Positions 1 through 9,870 of a stretch of DNA of 64,000 nt are shown here, in pieces. The position numbers and the translations under genes were made by a program. The notes beneath the pieces are model-generated. The model was not told where the DNA came from. It made no database searches and was given only the letters and a program-made list of their open reading frames with translations. Each line of letters begins with the position of its first letter. Within the stretch, counting starts at the first letter, position 1. Source of the DNA: Ichthyophis bannanicus (taxonomy: Eukaryota > Chordata > Amphibia > Gymnophiona > Ichthyophiidae); assembly GCA_033557465.1 (NCBI GenBank), contig CM066039.1:398927440-398991439 (forward strand), in the 5' to 3' direction.

Positions 1-428
1 TAGACCACAGAAAGAGAGCTAAGAGAAGACAGGAAAGCAGAAGCCTCAGATCGGGACCAGCATGATCAAAGAATAAATTGGTCAGACAACAAAGGTAGAA
101 AAAATAATTTTATTTCATATTAGTGATTTGACTACAAAATCATCATAATTTTGAAATCAAATATTGTTACTTGTTGTTGTGATATTTTCTGGCGTATTTT
201 TTTTGGTGTGCGAAGGAAGAGGGGTAGTCTTATACGGCGAGTATAGGCCAAACACCTATATTTTAACAGGAAAAGTAGGGGGTCGTATATAGCATTAAGG
301 TAAGAAACAATATATGCAGTGTTAGATTTGTTTTAAATGTCGCAATGGTTTTGCGGCTCCCAGTTTTTTTTTTCCCTTCGGAAACGGGTCCAAGTGGCTC
401 TTTATGTCTTAAAGGTTGCAGACCCCTG
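1..428. mobile_element. hAT-type DNA transposon, right end only
   Basis: The segment ends in AAGGTTGCAGACCCCTG, whose reverse complement begins CAGGGGTCTGCAACCTT, the usual form of Charlie-like hAT termini. The subterminal GCGGCTCCCAG...CGGGTCCAAGTGGCTCTTT is also typical of those ends. The left end lies outside the window. The following bases GTCTAAGG (429-436) would be the 8-bp target duplication. The flank to the right is L2 sequence, so the element probably inserted into that LINE. No transposase is visible. Confidence 0.6.
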
Positions 429-1118
429 GTCTAAGGTGATGCCAAGGTATCTGATGGTGGGTTTGGTCTGGAGGTCTGCTCCCTCTGCGGTGTAGAGAAG
501 TCTTGATTCCTTGTAATGAATAGCACCTCAGTTTTCTTGTGTTGTATCCTGAGGTTCTGGGTTTGCAGCCAAATGGATACTGCATTAATGCAGTTTGTTA
601 GTGGGGAGAGGTCAGGGTTCTCTGTTGAAAAAGGTGTGTAGAGCAGCACGTCATCTGCGTATATCAGGCAGTTGACACTGAAGGACCGGATGAGGTTGCA
701 TGTATATATTAAACATCAGAGCGGAAAGGGAAAATCCCTGCAGGACACCTTGCTTTTGGTGGAACGGATCTGATGATGTATCACTGGATCGTACCTGCTG
801 CCATCTATCAGAAAGGTAGGACTTGCACCATTCAAGCGCTTTGTCAGTGATTCCCTTCTCCTTGAGGCGTACCAGGAGATGCTCGTGGCTCATGGAGTCG
901 AATGCCGCTGCAATGTCCAGGAAGACCAGGACGAATCCTTGGCGAATGTTGTCAATGCCTGCTATTATGTTGTTGAAGAGTGTGGTAAGAAGTGTTTCAA
1001 CTCCATGGGCTTCTCTAAAGCCGTGTTGGCTTGGGTCCAGTGGTGCGGAGGTTTCTATGTGATCTTGTATTTGCATTTGTACTTCCTTTTCCATTATTTT
1101 TGTCAGCAATGGTATGCT
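429..1118 (-). pseudogene. L2-clade LINE fragment, reverse transcriptase
   Basis: On the minus strand 1109-651 and 649-431 encode adjacent pieces of a LINE reverse transcriptase in different frames: the HGFREAHGVETLLTTLF block, FLDIAAAFDS, and then IQHKKTEVLF. The same blocks occur in the long L2 LINE at 36.7-40 kb, so this is a related, older copy. It is broken by frameshifts, the YADD segment is lost, and it lacks both ends. hAT sequence bounds it on one side and CR1 on the other. Confidence 0.75.
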
Positions 1119-1145
1119 AGATACCTAGAACCTTTTTCTGGGTGG

Positions 1146-2572
1146 TGTCACGCCCTTAGCCCCTTACAGACAGTATGGAGGGACATGCTTGTCATAGGAG
1201 AGATTCACCATTTAGCCTTTACCTGACTGGCTGCCTTGTAATGCCTCATGGGAAAGGTAGTTCAGTCAGGAGGTACTTGGCTTCAGGTAAAAAAAAAAAC
1301 ACATTTGTAGTTGGCTTGAGTGGTAAGACTTTGACAGATATTTATTTATGGGGTAACGTAAAGTTCACAAAATAACACCTTTGGATTGCTTCTCCAGGAT
1401 TCTTTCAGAAATACATCAGGATAAAACTGAACTCAAAACAAAACAGCTTATAATGTTCTTCAGCATAAAGAAAAGTCCTTTCAACAGCCAATGCTATCAG
1501 ATATGGCTAGCAGTGCTGTTTTAAACAAACAGAAACAACTTTTCCTAAAGTAGGTTTCTTTTCTCACAGTCCAGAACACTTCCCGGCTGTTTGTCTCCTT
1601 AAGCACAGTAAAAACTTTCAACAAGAAGTTAAACTCTTCATAGGCAAACAATTCTCTATGTAAGGCTTTCAGAAATAGTGAAAACAAAATCAGAGCTTTT
1701 CTTACTTTCACCGTCAGCACGGCTTCAGGCTGTGCACTGCACTGGCTAGCAGCTGTTTAACAAGTTTTAATTAGACAGCTGCAGTTTGCTCAGCAAAGGT
1801 ATTTCTCCTTTAATACAGGACCTTCACAAGTTATCTACAGGCTCTCAGGGTTACCAGACTCTGGAGGTTTTCCTTATGGTTGACTCCCTTCCAAACTCTC
1901 CATATTTGAAGACTGGCATAAAGAGCAATCCATATATGAGTCTTCTTCTACAGCTAGGTCTTGTTCACCCAGTTGCATTGGCTCTACCTTTGTATCTGGC
2001 TCAGAGGGCTTAGCTGACTGCCTCCCGTTAGGGCAAAAGCTGTCTCTTGCAATTCTGTAGTGCTCCAAATTAGACAAGCTTCTAATGCTCATACCTGGGT
2101 CAAGGCTTGTATCAGCTTCTCCTCTCTCATGCTCTAGCCACCATTCACCAGAGCTTCCTCGTCCTGTCCTCCAACTTGTGTTCCTTGATCCTGCTGTTCT
2201 TACTGTTCCAGCTCCATTCCTCTTCCAGTAAGCATTCCTACTCCTCTCTCTCTCTGGATAATCTGACCTAGTCTTAAGCCTCTCAGGCTCCAGCCCCACC
2301 CCTTCTGATCTCCAACACCTGAGAGGAAACTGCCTCGTGGCAGCTGAGCAATTGGGGAATTCAGCGACATAAGGGTTCCTCACCCTGGGCCTGTATTCCC
2401 TCTCCTTTTCTCCACTAGGGGCATTCTGCAACCTATTGCAGCTAGGAAATACCTGCTTTCTAGGTGTAAATGGAGTTTTGTGTCTCTGACCTTATAAAAT
2501 AGGTCCTTTGATAAGGGTGAATTCCTTCTCTTTATCCCTGTCTCCTGGGTCCTGATAAGCTTCCTTATCACA
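1146..2572 (-). mobile_element. Solo LTR, copy 1
   Basis: On the minus strand it starts TGTGATAAGGAAGCTTATCA-like and ends in CA. It is flanked by the 4-bp direct repeat GTGG (1142-1145 and 2573-2576). It is 1427 bp long and shares start, internal blocks and layout with the LTRs at 8750-18054 and 13968-15510. No internal retroviral or gypsy-type genes and no second LTR lie next to it, so it is a recombined solo LTR of an LTR retrotransposon or endogenous retrovirus. The class cannot be settled from the LTR alone. Confidence 0.7.
1874..2431 (-). pseudogene. LTR-borne open frame of unknown function, copy 1
   Basis: About 185 residues are open on the minus strand inside the LTR. The product is Arg/Ser/Glu-rich, with a block SRNTSWRTGRGSSG and a C-terminal EEDSYMDCSL. 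Related blocks occur in the same order in the other two LTRs (NTNWRTGHKSS at 9.35 kb; EYMDCSV at 14.86 kb; NYMDCSL at 17.4 kb). I do not recognise the protein. No AUG is conserved among the copies, so it may be an exon or a chance open frame. Confidence 0.35.
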
Positions 2573-3125
2573 GTGGTAACTTAGTAACTCCTTATGTGGA
2601 ATGTGTACCTATAATTTGGATTATTCTTCTCTATGTGCATTACTTTGCGCTTATCCATATTAAATTCCATCTGCCATTTGGATGCCAAGTCTCCCAATCT
2701 CACAAGTTCCTCCTGCAATTTTTTTAACAATTCACATGCAATTTAACAACTGTGAATAATTTGGCATTATCTGCAAATGTAATGACCTCATTTGTTGTTC
2801 CCATTTTCAGATCATTTATAAATATGTTGAAAAGCATTGGTACCAGTACAGATTTCTGGGCTACTCCAGTATTCATCTTGTTCTATTGAAAAATTTGCCA
2901 TTTAACCCTACTTTCCATCTCTTAACCAGTTCCCAATCCACAATATGACATTGCCTCCTGTCCTATGGCTTTTTAATTTCCTCAGGAGTCTTTCATGAGG
3001 TATTTTGTCAAATGCTTTCAAAAATCTAGATCACTATATCAAACTTGTGCACCTTTATTGACATGCTTTTTCTTGCCTTCAAAAATAGTGTAGAGGATTG
3101 GTGAGACAAGATTTCCCTGAGCCAG

Positions 3126-3450
3126 ATCTGCCTCAGCTGAGTATCATTGTTCCTTGGTTTCTTTCCTGCTAGAGGAATCATGGTACGCAGAAGACCCTTT
3201 CCCCAAACTAGGAGGAATGCATCAGAAGCCAGTTTGTTATGAGCCCCTGTCTTCTGAGGGAACTCTTATATTCAGAGACAATGAAAAACAGAGTAACCAT
3301 AGGTGTCCTCTACTAGCAGAATTTGTTTTGGCTCTCTCTCTCTCCAGGCCCACTTGTGTGGTTGCAGGATTTGACTCAGTTTGTCCACCAGGATGTCATC
3401 CTTCCCTAACAGGTAGGTGGCTGCAGGTTATCCAGTTAAAGTTTTATTAG
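3126..3450 (-). pseudogene. Decayed DIRS element fragment (RNase H region)
   Basis: The stretch around 3350-3420 (TTGTGTGGTTGCAGGATTTGACTC... then GTTTGTCCACCAGG) matches the antisense RNase H end of DIRS element A near 25.0 kb. It has no open frame. With the reverse transcriptase piece at 6590-6960 in the same orientation and correct order, it probably belongs to one old DIRS element later split by the DNA transposon at 3682-6517. I see nothing identifiable between 3451 and 3678. Confidence 0.45.
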
Positions 3451-3681
3451 ACTTGATATATCACCTATCCCCTTTGAGAGACAATCCAGTTTCTCATCCT
3501 GACAATTTCCCAGCACAGAAGTTACTACCTCTTGATTGTCTGGATAAAGATAATTTTATTGAATAACCAATATGAAAGCCTTTAGAACACTATAGATCAC
3601 CCTTATTCTATGAAGTTTACCTGTTTAAAGTTTTCCTAAATTGACCATAGTCCTTGGATCTTCCCTGCACAATTTGGATAA

Positions 3682-3810
3682 CACAGGTACACTACCAAAA
3701 AACTGCCTCCAGTTTTGCAACTGATTCCTATAGATTTTGGGGTGCTGAATCCAGGAAAAATAGCCAAAATGTTCCATCACGTCACGTTTTCTTGCAAAAT
3801 TAGATTTCTT
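3682..3810 (+). repeat. Left inverted terminal/subterminal region of the DNA transposon
   Basis: The first 13 bases are a perfect inverted match to the right end. Further in, the match is imperfect but continues: AAACTGCCTC, then GGTGCTGAATCC against GGTGCGCTGAATCC, then TCCATCAC and a GTTTTCTTGCAAAATT / ATTTTTTGCTACATT pair. The similarity fades roughly 120 bases in. Confidence 0.7.
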
Positions 3811-4185
3811 ACCCATATAAGGAATGTTCACATAATTTCTTTTTAGCCGACTGCAGTTTATTTTCTTGGCCCAAAATAGAGGTTGTAATGGTTAACTAAC
3901 TAGAAACACTCCCTCATGATATTTTAGAGTGTTTTGTATTCATTTTATACATTAACAGGACAATTGGGAGGCGGGGGGCTAAATCCAGTACTCGCGCTGG
4001 CACATGTTCTTTCCTGTTCGCCTCGCCTCGTTCGCTCGCTCAAACACGGTGGTTGCGACATGAACGTTCCTGTCAAATTTCAGTTTCTTGCAAGTTCATT
4101 ATTACCTTTTGTTTGCTCAGTCGTAATCCAGCTTTATTCCGAAGTGGTTCACTACAGTTGTAGTTTGCAGTGCTGTGTATTTGTG

Positions 4186-5913
4186 ATGGCTCACAGAGCC
4201 AGAGGTTGCGTCAACTCTCCGGACAGTTTTTGTTTTATTTGTGGGGAATATACCGTGAAAAAGCGGCAGAGGAACATTTCTGCATTTATTAAAAAAGTAT
4301 ATTTTGCCTATTTCGGTTTGAAGTTAGGCGATCAAGACAAACCATGGGCTCCTCACAAAGTGTGCAAGACATGTGAGGAAGATCTACGCTTATGGATGAA
4401 AGGTAAAAAACAAGCATTTCGTTTCGGAATACCTATGATGTGGCGTGAACAAAGAGACCACAGCAGTGACTGCTATTTTTGCTCTTGCATTGTGAAGGGA
4501 TACAACTTAAAAAATAAGAACGTAATAAGTTACCCCAACCTTCCCTCAGCAATTAGGCCTATGCCTCATAGCAACGAAGTACCTGTGCCTGAACCACCAA
4601 AATCTTTGGATCATATTTGTGTGGACGGTTCTGATCATGATGAGACTCATCAGATGGCTTTTCCCGATGAGTCCAGTACTTCCGAGTTTGAAACTGAACC
4701 AGATCCGAAACCTGAACTTTTCTCTCAAGCTGAATTGAATGATTTAGTCCGGGATTTAGGACTCCCAAAAGATGCTGCCCAACTGCTAGGTTCTCGGCTT
4801 AAACAGAAAAATCTATTGTCACCAGGAACAACTTTTTATTGGTACCGCAACCGCGAAACACAATTTTTGAAGTATTTCAGCAAAGAGGAAGATTTGGTAT
4901 TTTGCAACGATATATACGGAGTGATGGAAAAGTTTAAACTCAAGTATGATCCTGCTGAATGGCGGCTGTTCATTGATTCGTCAAAAGACAGCATAAAAGG
5001 TGTTCTTCTTCATAATGGCAACACATTCGCTTCAGTTCCTATTGCTCACTCTGTTATTCTCCAAGAAAAATACGAGAATTTGGCCCTGATTCTTCAGAAG
5101 ATTCGTTATGATGAGCATAAGTGGATGATTTGTGGAGACTTTAAAATTCTATCCATGCTATTAGGGCAGCAATCCGGTTTCACCAAATATCCCTGCTTCC
5201 TTTGCTTGTGGGATAGCCGGGCCCGCGACCTACACTGGGGGAAAAAAGACTGGCCAATTCGGGAGTATTTGAGACCCGGTGAGAAAAATGTTCTTCATGA
5301 GAGCTTGGTACCTCGTGATAAAATTCTATTACCACCTCTCCACATTAAGTTGGGTCTCATTAAGCAATTCATCAAGTCCCTTCCAAAAGATGGTGAATGC
5401 TTTCGGTACCTTTGCTCAAAGTTCCCCCGACTTTCTGAAGCAAAGCTAAAGGAAGGAGTGTTTGTTGGCCCTGATATAAGGAAACTCATTTCAGATGGAG
5501 CATTCACTGAAACGATGTCTGAGAAGGAAAAAGAAGCCTGGGATTCCTTCAAGGATGTTGTTCTCAAATTCTTGGGGAACAGGCGGGATGAGAACTATAA
5601 GGATATTGTTGCCAGGATGCTCAATGCCTTCAAAGAACAAGGCTGTAACATGAGCCTGAAAGTCCATTTCTTGCACTCCCATGTGAGCTACTTTCCCGAA
5701 AACTTGGGGGCGTACAGTGAAGAACAAGGTGAAAGGTTTCACCAGGACATCAAGGACGCAGAGAGAAGGTACCAAGGAAGATGGAACACCACTATGATGG
5801 CTGATTTCTGCTGGTTGCTGCTGCGGGAAACCCCAGATGAAAAATACGCCAAGCAGCGCACCAAGAGAAGCATTCGGGGGAAGAAGAAACAGGCCCACCA
5901 GGAGATTGATTGA
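4186..5913 (+). CDS. Putative DDE transposase of an unclassified, RAG/CMC-like transposon
   Basis: A 575-residue protein, intact. The frame is open upstream to 3934, but the Met at 4186 is chosen because the conserved Cys-rich domain starts right after it. N-terminal zinc-finger-like region: C16-x2-C19, H57-x2-C60-x2-C63, then C96-x2-C99. An acidic linker follows (about 140-180). In the core, D264 (FIDSS), D318 (CGDF), C337-x2-C340, H494-x4-H499 and E516 (QGERFH; E512 and E513 are nearby alternatives) form the likely DDE site and a Cys2/His2 zinc site. The distance D318 to C337 is 19, as between D708 and C727 of RAG1. The C-terminus is Lys/Arg-rich. From memory, similar uncharacterised multicopy proteins occur in cnidarians and insects. 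The triad is inference; the catalytic role is untested. Confidence 0.75.
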   Translation: MAHRARGCVNSPDSFCFICGEYTVKKRQRNISAFIKKVYFAYFGLKLGDQDKPWAPHKVCKTCEEDLRLWMKGKKQAFRFGIPMMWREQRDHSSDCYFCSCIVKGYNLKNKNVISYPNLPSAIRPMPHSNEVPVPEPPKSLDHICVDGSDHDETHQMAFPDESSTSEFETEPDPKPELFSQAELNDLVRDLGLPKDAAQLLGSRLKQKNLLSPGTTFYWYRNRETQFLKYFSKEEDLVFCNDIYGVMEKFKLKYDPAEWRLFIDSSKDSIKGVLLHNGNTFASVPIAHSVILQEKYENLALILQKIRYDEHKWMICGDFKILSMLLGQQSGFTKYPCFLCLWDSRARDLHWGKKDWPIREYLRPGEKNVLHESLVPRDKILLPPLHIKLGLIKQFIKSLPKDGECFRYLCSKFPRLSEAKLKEGVFVGPDIRKLISDGAFTETMSEKEKEAWDSFKDVVLKFLGNRRDENYKDIVARMLNAFKEQGCNMSLKVHFLHSHVSYFPENLGAYSEEQGERFHQDIKDAERRYQGRWNTTMMADFCWLLLRETPDEKYAKQRTKRSIRGKKKQAHQEID

Positions 5914-5975
5914 CCCAAGAATGACTTTAAAATCTAAACTGTGTTGACAAATATCGTGTTTTTACTAAACTTTGA

Positions 5976-5981
5976 AATAAA
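5976..5981 (+). promoter_or_regulatory. Poly(A) signal of the transposase gene
   Basis: AATAAA lies about 60 bases after the stop codon and is kept in the second copy. Confidence 0.6.
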
Positions 5982-6399
5982 AATTTGCTAGTTATTACCA
6001 CAGTGTCGGATCTCATTTATTAGAATTTTATTTTCACACCATCGGGTGTTTGTCTTCATGTATTGCAATGGTGCGGTTTGCGTTTTCTATTCTTACATAC
6101 ATACCTGTACAACATTTTTTGCACATTTCTTTGCTTTGCTTTGTGTCTAACCTCGCTCTTATATGCTCAATGTTTGTGCACATGTATGTGGCTGTTTTAA
6201 GTGCAGACAATTTTGCTACCATCACAGTGTGTTTTGTTGACATTACTCTATTCTTATGTGCTGCCTTGTTACAATTCTCTTTATTCTTATTTGAATAACT
6301 ACTAAACAATTAGTATAAAGAATTCATCCAAGAAACTTTTATCTCGATCGCACTCAATCTGAAACGTTCACCTCAAACTGCTAACCCAATGTAGCAAAA

Positions 6400-6517
6400 A
6401 ATCTGTATGTGATGGAGCAAATTGGTTACCAGATTTGGATTCAGCGCACCAAAAAACGTAAAAATCAATCGAAACATTAGAGGCAGTTTAAAAAAAAACT
6501 TTTTTAGTGTACCTGTG
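6400..6517 (-). repeat. Right inverted terminal/subterminal region of the DNA transposon
   Basis: This is the partner of 3682-3810. A run of A and T bases (6489-6505) sits between the outer 13-bp inverted repeat and the inner GAGGCAGTTT block. That run is shorter in the second copy. Confidence 0.65.
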
Positions 6518-6589
6518 TAATTTTGAGTTTGAGGAATTTGGAATGAAATGCATTCGACCAGATTTGTTAGAATTGGTTACTAGGAGAGA

Positions 6590-6960
6590 GTCCATCAGCA
6601 TCCGGTGACTCAGATGTTGTAGTGTGGATCCACTGGGAGTACAAGGTCCACTAGACATGCCTCATATTGAGATGCACCAAGGGAGTGATGCACTATTGAA
6701 GCTCACCAATTTTCTGGTCCCTTCACAAGATGGGGAAACATGTACCTTCAGTTTGCATGGGTGTGCCACAGCTAGGCATTTTTTTTTTGAGTATTCATGG
6801 AGCTAATCCCAGACCAAAGGGCACTATGTGATAAAGGAGTTCAATTATAAATGAAATACTTCCTGCAGCTTGGATGTATCTCTATGTAGGTGTAAACTTC
6901 TTTAGATCCAGGAACACAGCCAGTCTCCTTTTTTGAAGAAAAAAATGCATTAAAATACCC
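6590..6960 (-). pseudogene. Decayed DIRS reverse transcriptase fragment
   Basis: The text near 6885-6925 (TTCTTTAGATCCAGGAACA, then CAGCCAGTCTCC) matches the antisense of the WLCSLDLKDVYTH block of DIRS element A near 26.0 kb. No open frame remains. It is probably the other half of the DIRS piece at 3126-3450. Confidence 0.45.
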
Positions 6961-7029
6961 AGGAGAACCATCCAAAACTTCTCTTGTGAAAATGTGTTCC
7001 AGACCCTTAGGTTCCTCTTTTAAAAAGTA

Positions 7030-7480
7030 GAAGTATGGATTAGGCTAGAAACCAAAAGAGATGGTAGGCTGACCTCAGCAGTGAGTAAAATAATGAAATC
7101 ATTGCTAATAGAAGCAAAAAAATTTGAAAATTTCTGGAATTCAATAAATTACAGGATTCAAAGTAGCATAGTTTTACCAGAGGTAAGTCTTGCCAGATGA
7201 ATCTGATTTCCTTGCAGAGTTGACCAGTTGGATAAGGGGAGAGTGCTAAATGTAGAGTATTTGATTTGATCAAAGCCTTTGACATGGTTTCTTATAGATG
7301 ACTTATACTCTGAACATCCTTGGTATGGGTCCAAAAGTGCCTGACTGAGTTAGAAACTGGATGAGTGGGAAGCAATAAAGGGTAGTGGTAAATGCAGTTC
7401 ACTTAGAAGAAAGGAGTGTTACCAGTGGTGTTCTGTAGAGATAGGTCCTTAGTCTAGGTATCTCTCCGACATATCAAAAG
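7030..7480 (+). pseudogene. Decayed CR1 reverse transcriptase fragment
   Basis: The plus strand carries the CR1 landmarks TTTGATTTGATCAAAGCCTTTGACATGG (read with gaps; encodes an F-x-KAFD-type block), then ...ACTGGATGAGTGGGAAGC and GTGTTCTGTAGAG. All are interrupted by stops. The sequence is more diverged than the other CR1 copies here. Confidence 0.5.
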
Positions 7481-7574
7481 TAACTTCATGGCTCTGGGAG
7501 AGAGGGTGAAGCAGATAGGTGCACAGGTGGTGTTCTCCTCAATCCTCTCTGTTGAGGATAAAGGCCAAGGTGGA

Positions 7575-7860
7575 GAAGCTTGCATCCTATCTTTATTAAA
7601 ATTTGATATACCGCTACAGCAGCGCAATGAGCGGTGTACAATAAAATGTGATTAACACTACAGTCCAGGAAAAGAACGCCAAATTCAAAACAGGAAAGGA
7701 AAGGAAAGGAAAGGAAAAGAGACAGTGACCAAAGCAAGACACTAAACCATAATTCATAATAAATTTGACACATCAGATGTTAACGATGTACAACAAATCA
7801 TAACAAATCAAAAGAAATTAACAATAATCAAACCAACAAATCCTAGAGCTGAATGCATGG
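7575..7860 (-). repeat. L2-type 3' tail with an (AAAGG)n tract
   Basis: The text from 7592 (TTTATTAAAATTTGATATACCGC...GCGGTGTACAAT) is the antisense of the stem-like L2 tail found throughout the window. A short AGGAA-unit microsatellite lies at about 7691-7717. No coding sequence is present. Confidence 0.55.
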
Positions 7861-8475
7861 CTGTGTGGATGGTGTCATCAAGAGTGTTTTGGTTTCCTGG
7901 ACCATGGAATGATTTTCCAAGGGCTACTAAGCAGAGATGGTGTCCACCTATCCAAGAAGGATCAAAGTGTCATCTGCAGCAGACTGGTTAACCTATCAAA
8001 GAGGGCTTTAAACTAAATTTGTTAGAGACAGGTGAAGAAAGCCCCCATGTAAGTAAAAGCCTTCAGGTAAGAAAAACATTAAATACCTCTGTAGAAATGG
8101 GTAAAAAGGACAACATCTGGAAAGGGGTATGTTTTAATGCCTATAGTATGGAAAATAAGATTCCAGATTTTAAGGCTTTAATGGAAGAGGGAGACTTAGA
8201 TTTAGTGGTGGTTACACAGACATGGTTCACAGTGAAACATGACTGGGATGTAAATTATACCAGGCTATAATTTATTCGGGTAAGATAAGGTAGGAAGAAA
8301 GGGAGGAGAGGCACTACATTGCAAGGCTTACGATGAAAGGAGGAGGTACGGTGTGGGTTAAACTAGAAACAGAGAATCTATTTGCATTGTTGTTTTGGAC
8401 AGGCAACTTATAAATAAGTTGAGCACCCCCAGGGATGGACCCTAAAGTAACTGACTGGGATAGAAATTGTTTGAG
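7861..8475 (+). pseudogene. Decayed CR1 endonuclease fragment
   Basis: 8110-8270 encodes CFNAYSMENKIPDFKALME, then DLDLVVVTQTWF. This is the N-terminal AP-endonuclease start of CR1 (N-A-R-S-x-x-N-K, then a TETW motif, here TQTW). The downstream text near 8395-8490 matches a later CR1 region (ATGGACCC...CTGACTGGGATAG), so the copy has internal deletions. It is not functional. Confidence 0.5.
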
Positions 8476-8745
8476 TGGGAGGCAACAAAGGGTACCATTT
8501 ACCTGTGGAAGCAGAGCATGCAGATCTATCTCATGCATATTCATTGTGGATATCCTGGAAACCTGACTGGCCTAAGGGTACTCAAGGACTGGGTTGGGAA
8601 CTACGGCCTAGGGCATTCTCTTCCTTGTCAGATAAGTTGCTTTTAAGGTCATTCCTTGAGAAATGATTCAGTCCTATATTCTGTTCCATGTTCTGACAGA
8701 AGAGGTGCAAGTCTATTTTTTCCTGCCTATTCATATAGAACATAA
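8476..8745. repeat. Unclassified interspersed repeat
   Basis: It contains CATGCATATTCATTGTGGAT followed by ATCCTGGAAACCTGACTGGC, phrasing typical of a short interspersed repeat. I cannot name it. No gene is seen. Confidence 0.3.
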
Positions 8746-8890
8746 CTACTGTGATAAGGAAGCTTATCAAAGCTCAGGGAGTAATGACAAAAGAGGAGAA
8801 TTTACTCTGATCAAGGGACCTGTGCTGGCAGGTTATAGAACTAAGACAGCTTGTTTCCCTAAAAGACTACATGTTCCAGAATGCACCAGT

Positions 8891-9454
8891 ATGCAGAAAG
8901 TCCCTAGGGGAGCTAGAGTGGAAAAGCATGAGTCTAATCAGAGAAAGAATTATATCATCCCTAATCAAACAGCCTCTAGAAGAATGCTTAATCCACAACA
9001 CCTGAAGAATACAAGGGTGGAGTTGCAATCTAAACCCTTTAAAACTAGAGGGGAATCTTCAGGAAGACAGAAGGAGGAGGAGACGGAGACGGAGAACAGA
9101 AGGAAGAACAACCAGAACCCAAAGGAACAAGGACAAGGAAGCAGACGGTCCAAGAGAGGAGCTCAGAAAAGTACCTATGCCTGGAGAGATACCTGGGGAA
9201 AAAGATCAGAGGACTGGAGAAAGCCAGAGGTCTGTAGATCCACAGCCAGGGACCCTCAAGCAACACCTAGGAAGAGGTCTGTTGCATCTAAGGAGGAAAG
9301 GAGTCCAAATACCTCTTGGAGGACGTCTGGAGAAAAGATCCTGAGGTCCAGAAATACCAACTGGAGGACAGGACACAAAAGCTCTATTGCATACTGGCCA
9401 GAATACCAGAAGAAGCAGCCTGACACTTGCCTGGATTCAGGTAGGAACTTGTGA
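8891..9454 (+). pseudogene. LTR-borne open frame of unknown function, copy 2
   Basis: About 188 residues from an ATG inside the LTR are open. The product is strongly basic and hydrophilic (a run of E, T, N, R and K near 9075-9150), with NTSWRTSGEK and NTNWRTGHKSS blocks that match the other LTR copies. The frame would continue after DIRS element D, at 17330-17430, to the shared NYMDCSL ending. The product is unknown. The frame is conserved but an AUG is not. Confidence 0.35.
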
Positions 9455-9784
9455 ACATTTCTCTAGCTTTGAGCAGTGCAAACAGCAGGGAAAGCACAGT
9501 TACTTACCTGTAACAGGTGATCTCTGGGAACAGCAGGAATAAGTCTTCACTTATGGGTACGTCGGTACCGACGGAGCCTGCGCGGGAACGCTCCCCAGCA
9601 TCCAATCAGAAAGCTCTTGGAAGCATCCCTCAGCGCCTGCGTGCTGCCTTCCCGCCTTTCCAACTGTCTCTCCTCAGTTGAGTTTTAAGCTGAGACAAAG
9701 AGAGAGAGAGGAAAGGAAAGATAGAGAGAGAGAGATACAACTCCTAGGGGAGGTGGGTGGGTTGTGAAAACTTATTCCTGCTGT

Positions 9785-9870
9785 TCCCTGAGATCACCTG
9801 TTACAGGTAAGGAACTGTGCTATCTCCAGGAACAAGCAAGAATGAGTCTTCACATATGGGGACTCCCAAG
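9785..9870. repeat. Internal complementary region of DIRS element D
   Basis: The GATCACCTGTTACAGGTAAG part is complementary to the left terminus. The next part (TATCTCCAGGAACAAGCA, then GAATGAGTCTTCACATATGG) is complementary to the right terminus. The two outer ends are thus represented side by side, the known DIRS template for circle formation. Confidence 0.75.

Larger units (their letters stand above)
1119..3125 (-). mobile_element. CR1 LINE fragment interrupted by a solo LTR
   Basis: 1119-1145 and 2577-3125 together match the antisense CR1 sequence seen at 19.8-20.1 kb: the CTGGGTGG... join, the stretch encoding NYGYTMQGSTL, and the block covering lattice-like text such as AATGCTTTCAAAAATC. 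The CR1 reading is continuous across the LTR once 1146-2572 plus one GTGG copy is removed. It is AT-rich, full of stops and clearly old. Both CR1 ends are missing. Confidence 0.65.
3682..6517 (+). mobile_element. Intact 2.84-kb DNA transposon, copy 1
   Basis: The ends are inverted: left CACAGGTACACTA and right TAGTGTACCTGTG, with AAACTGCCTC shared just inside. It is flanked by TAA direct repeats (3679-3681, 6518-6520). A second copy at 45392-48201 has the same ends and also TAA repeats, so the borders are secure. It holds one long gene on the + strand and a poly(A) signal. The two copies differ by scattered point changes and a few short indels, so movement was recent. The termini and the single DDE-like protein fit a cut-and-paste transposon. 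The TSD length is as in PIF/Harbinger, but the CAC start is as in CMC/Transib/RAG. Confidence 0.9.

Noticed and set aside
3934..4185. 84-codon N-terminal extension of the transposase
   Set aside because: Open in frame, but its composition is unlike the rest, and the conserved Cys-rich domain begins at the Met at 4186. It is probably 5' leader.
6034..6309. Second gene on the minus strand of the DNA transposon
   Set aside because: A 91-residue open stretch between the poly(A) signal and the right end. In copy 2 it shrinks to 60 residues with changes to the frame, so there is no support for coding.
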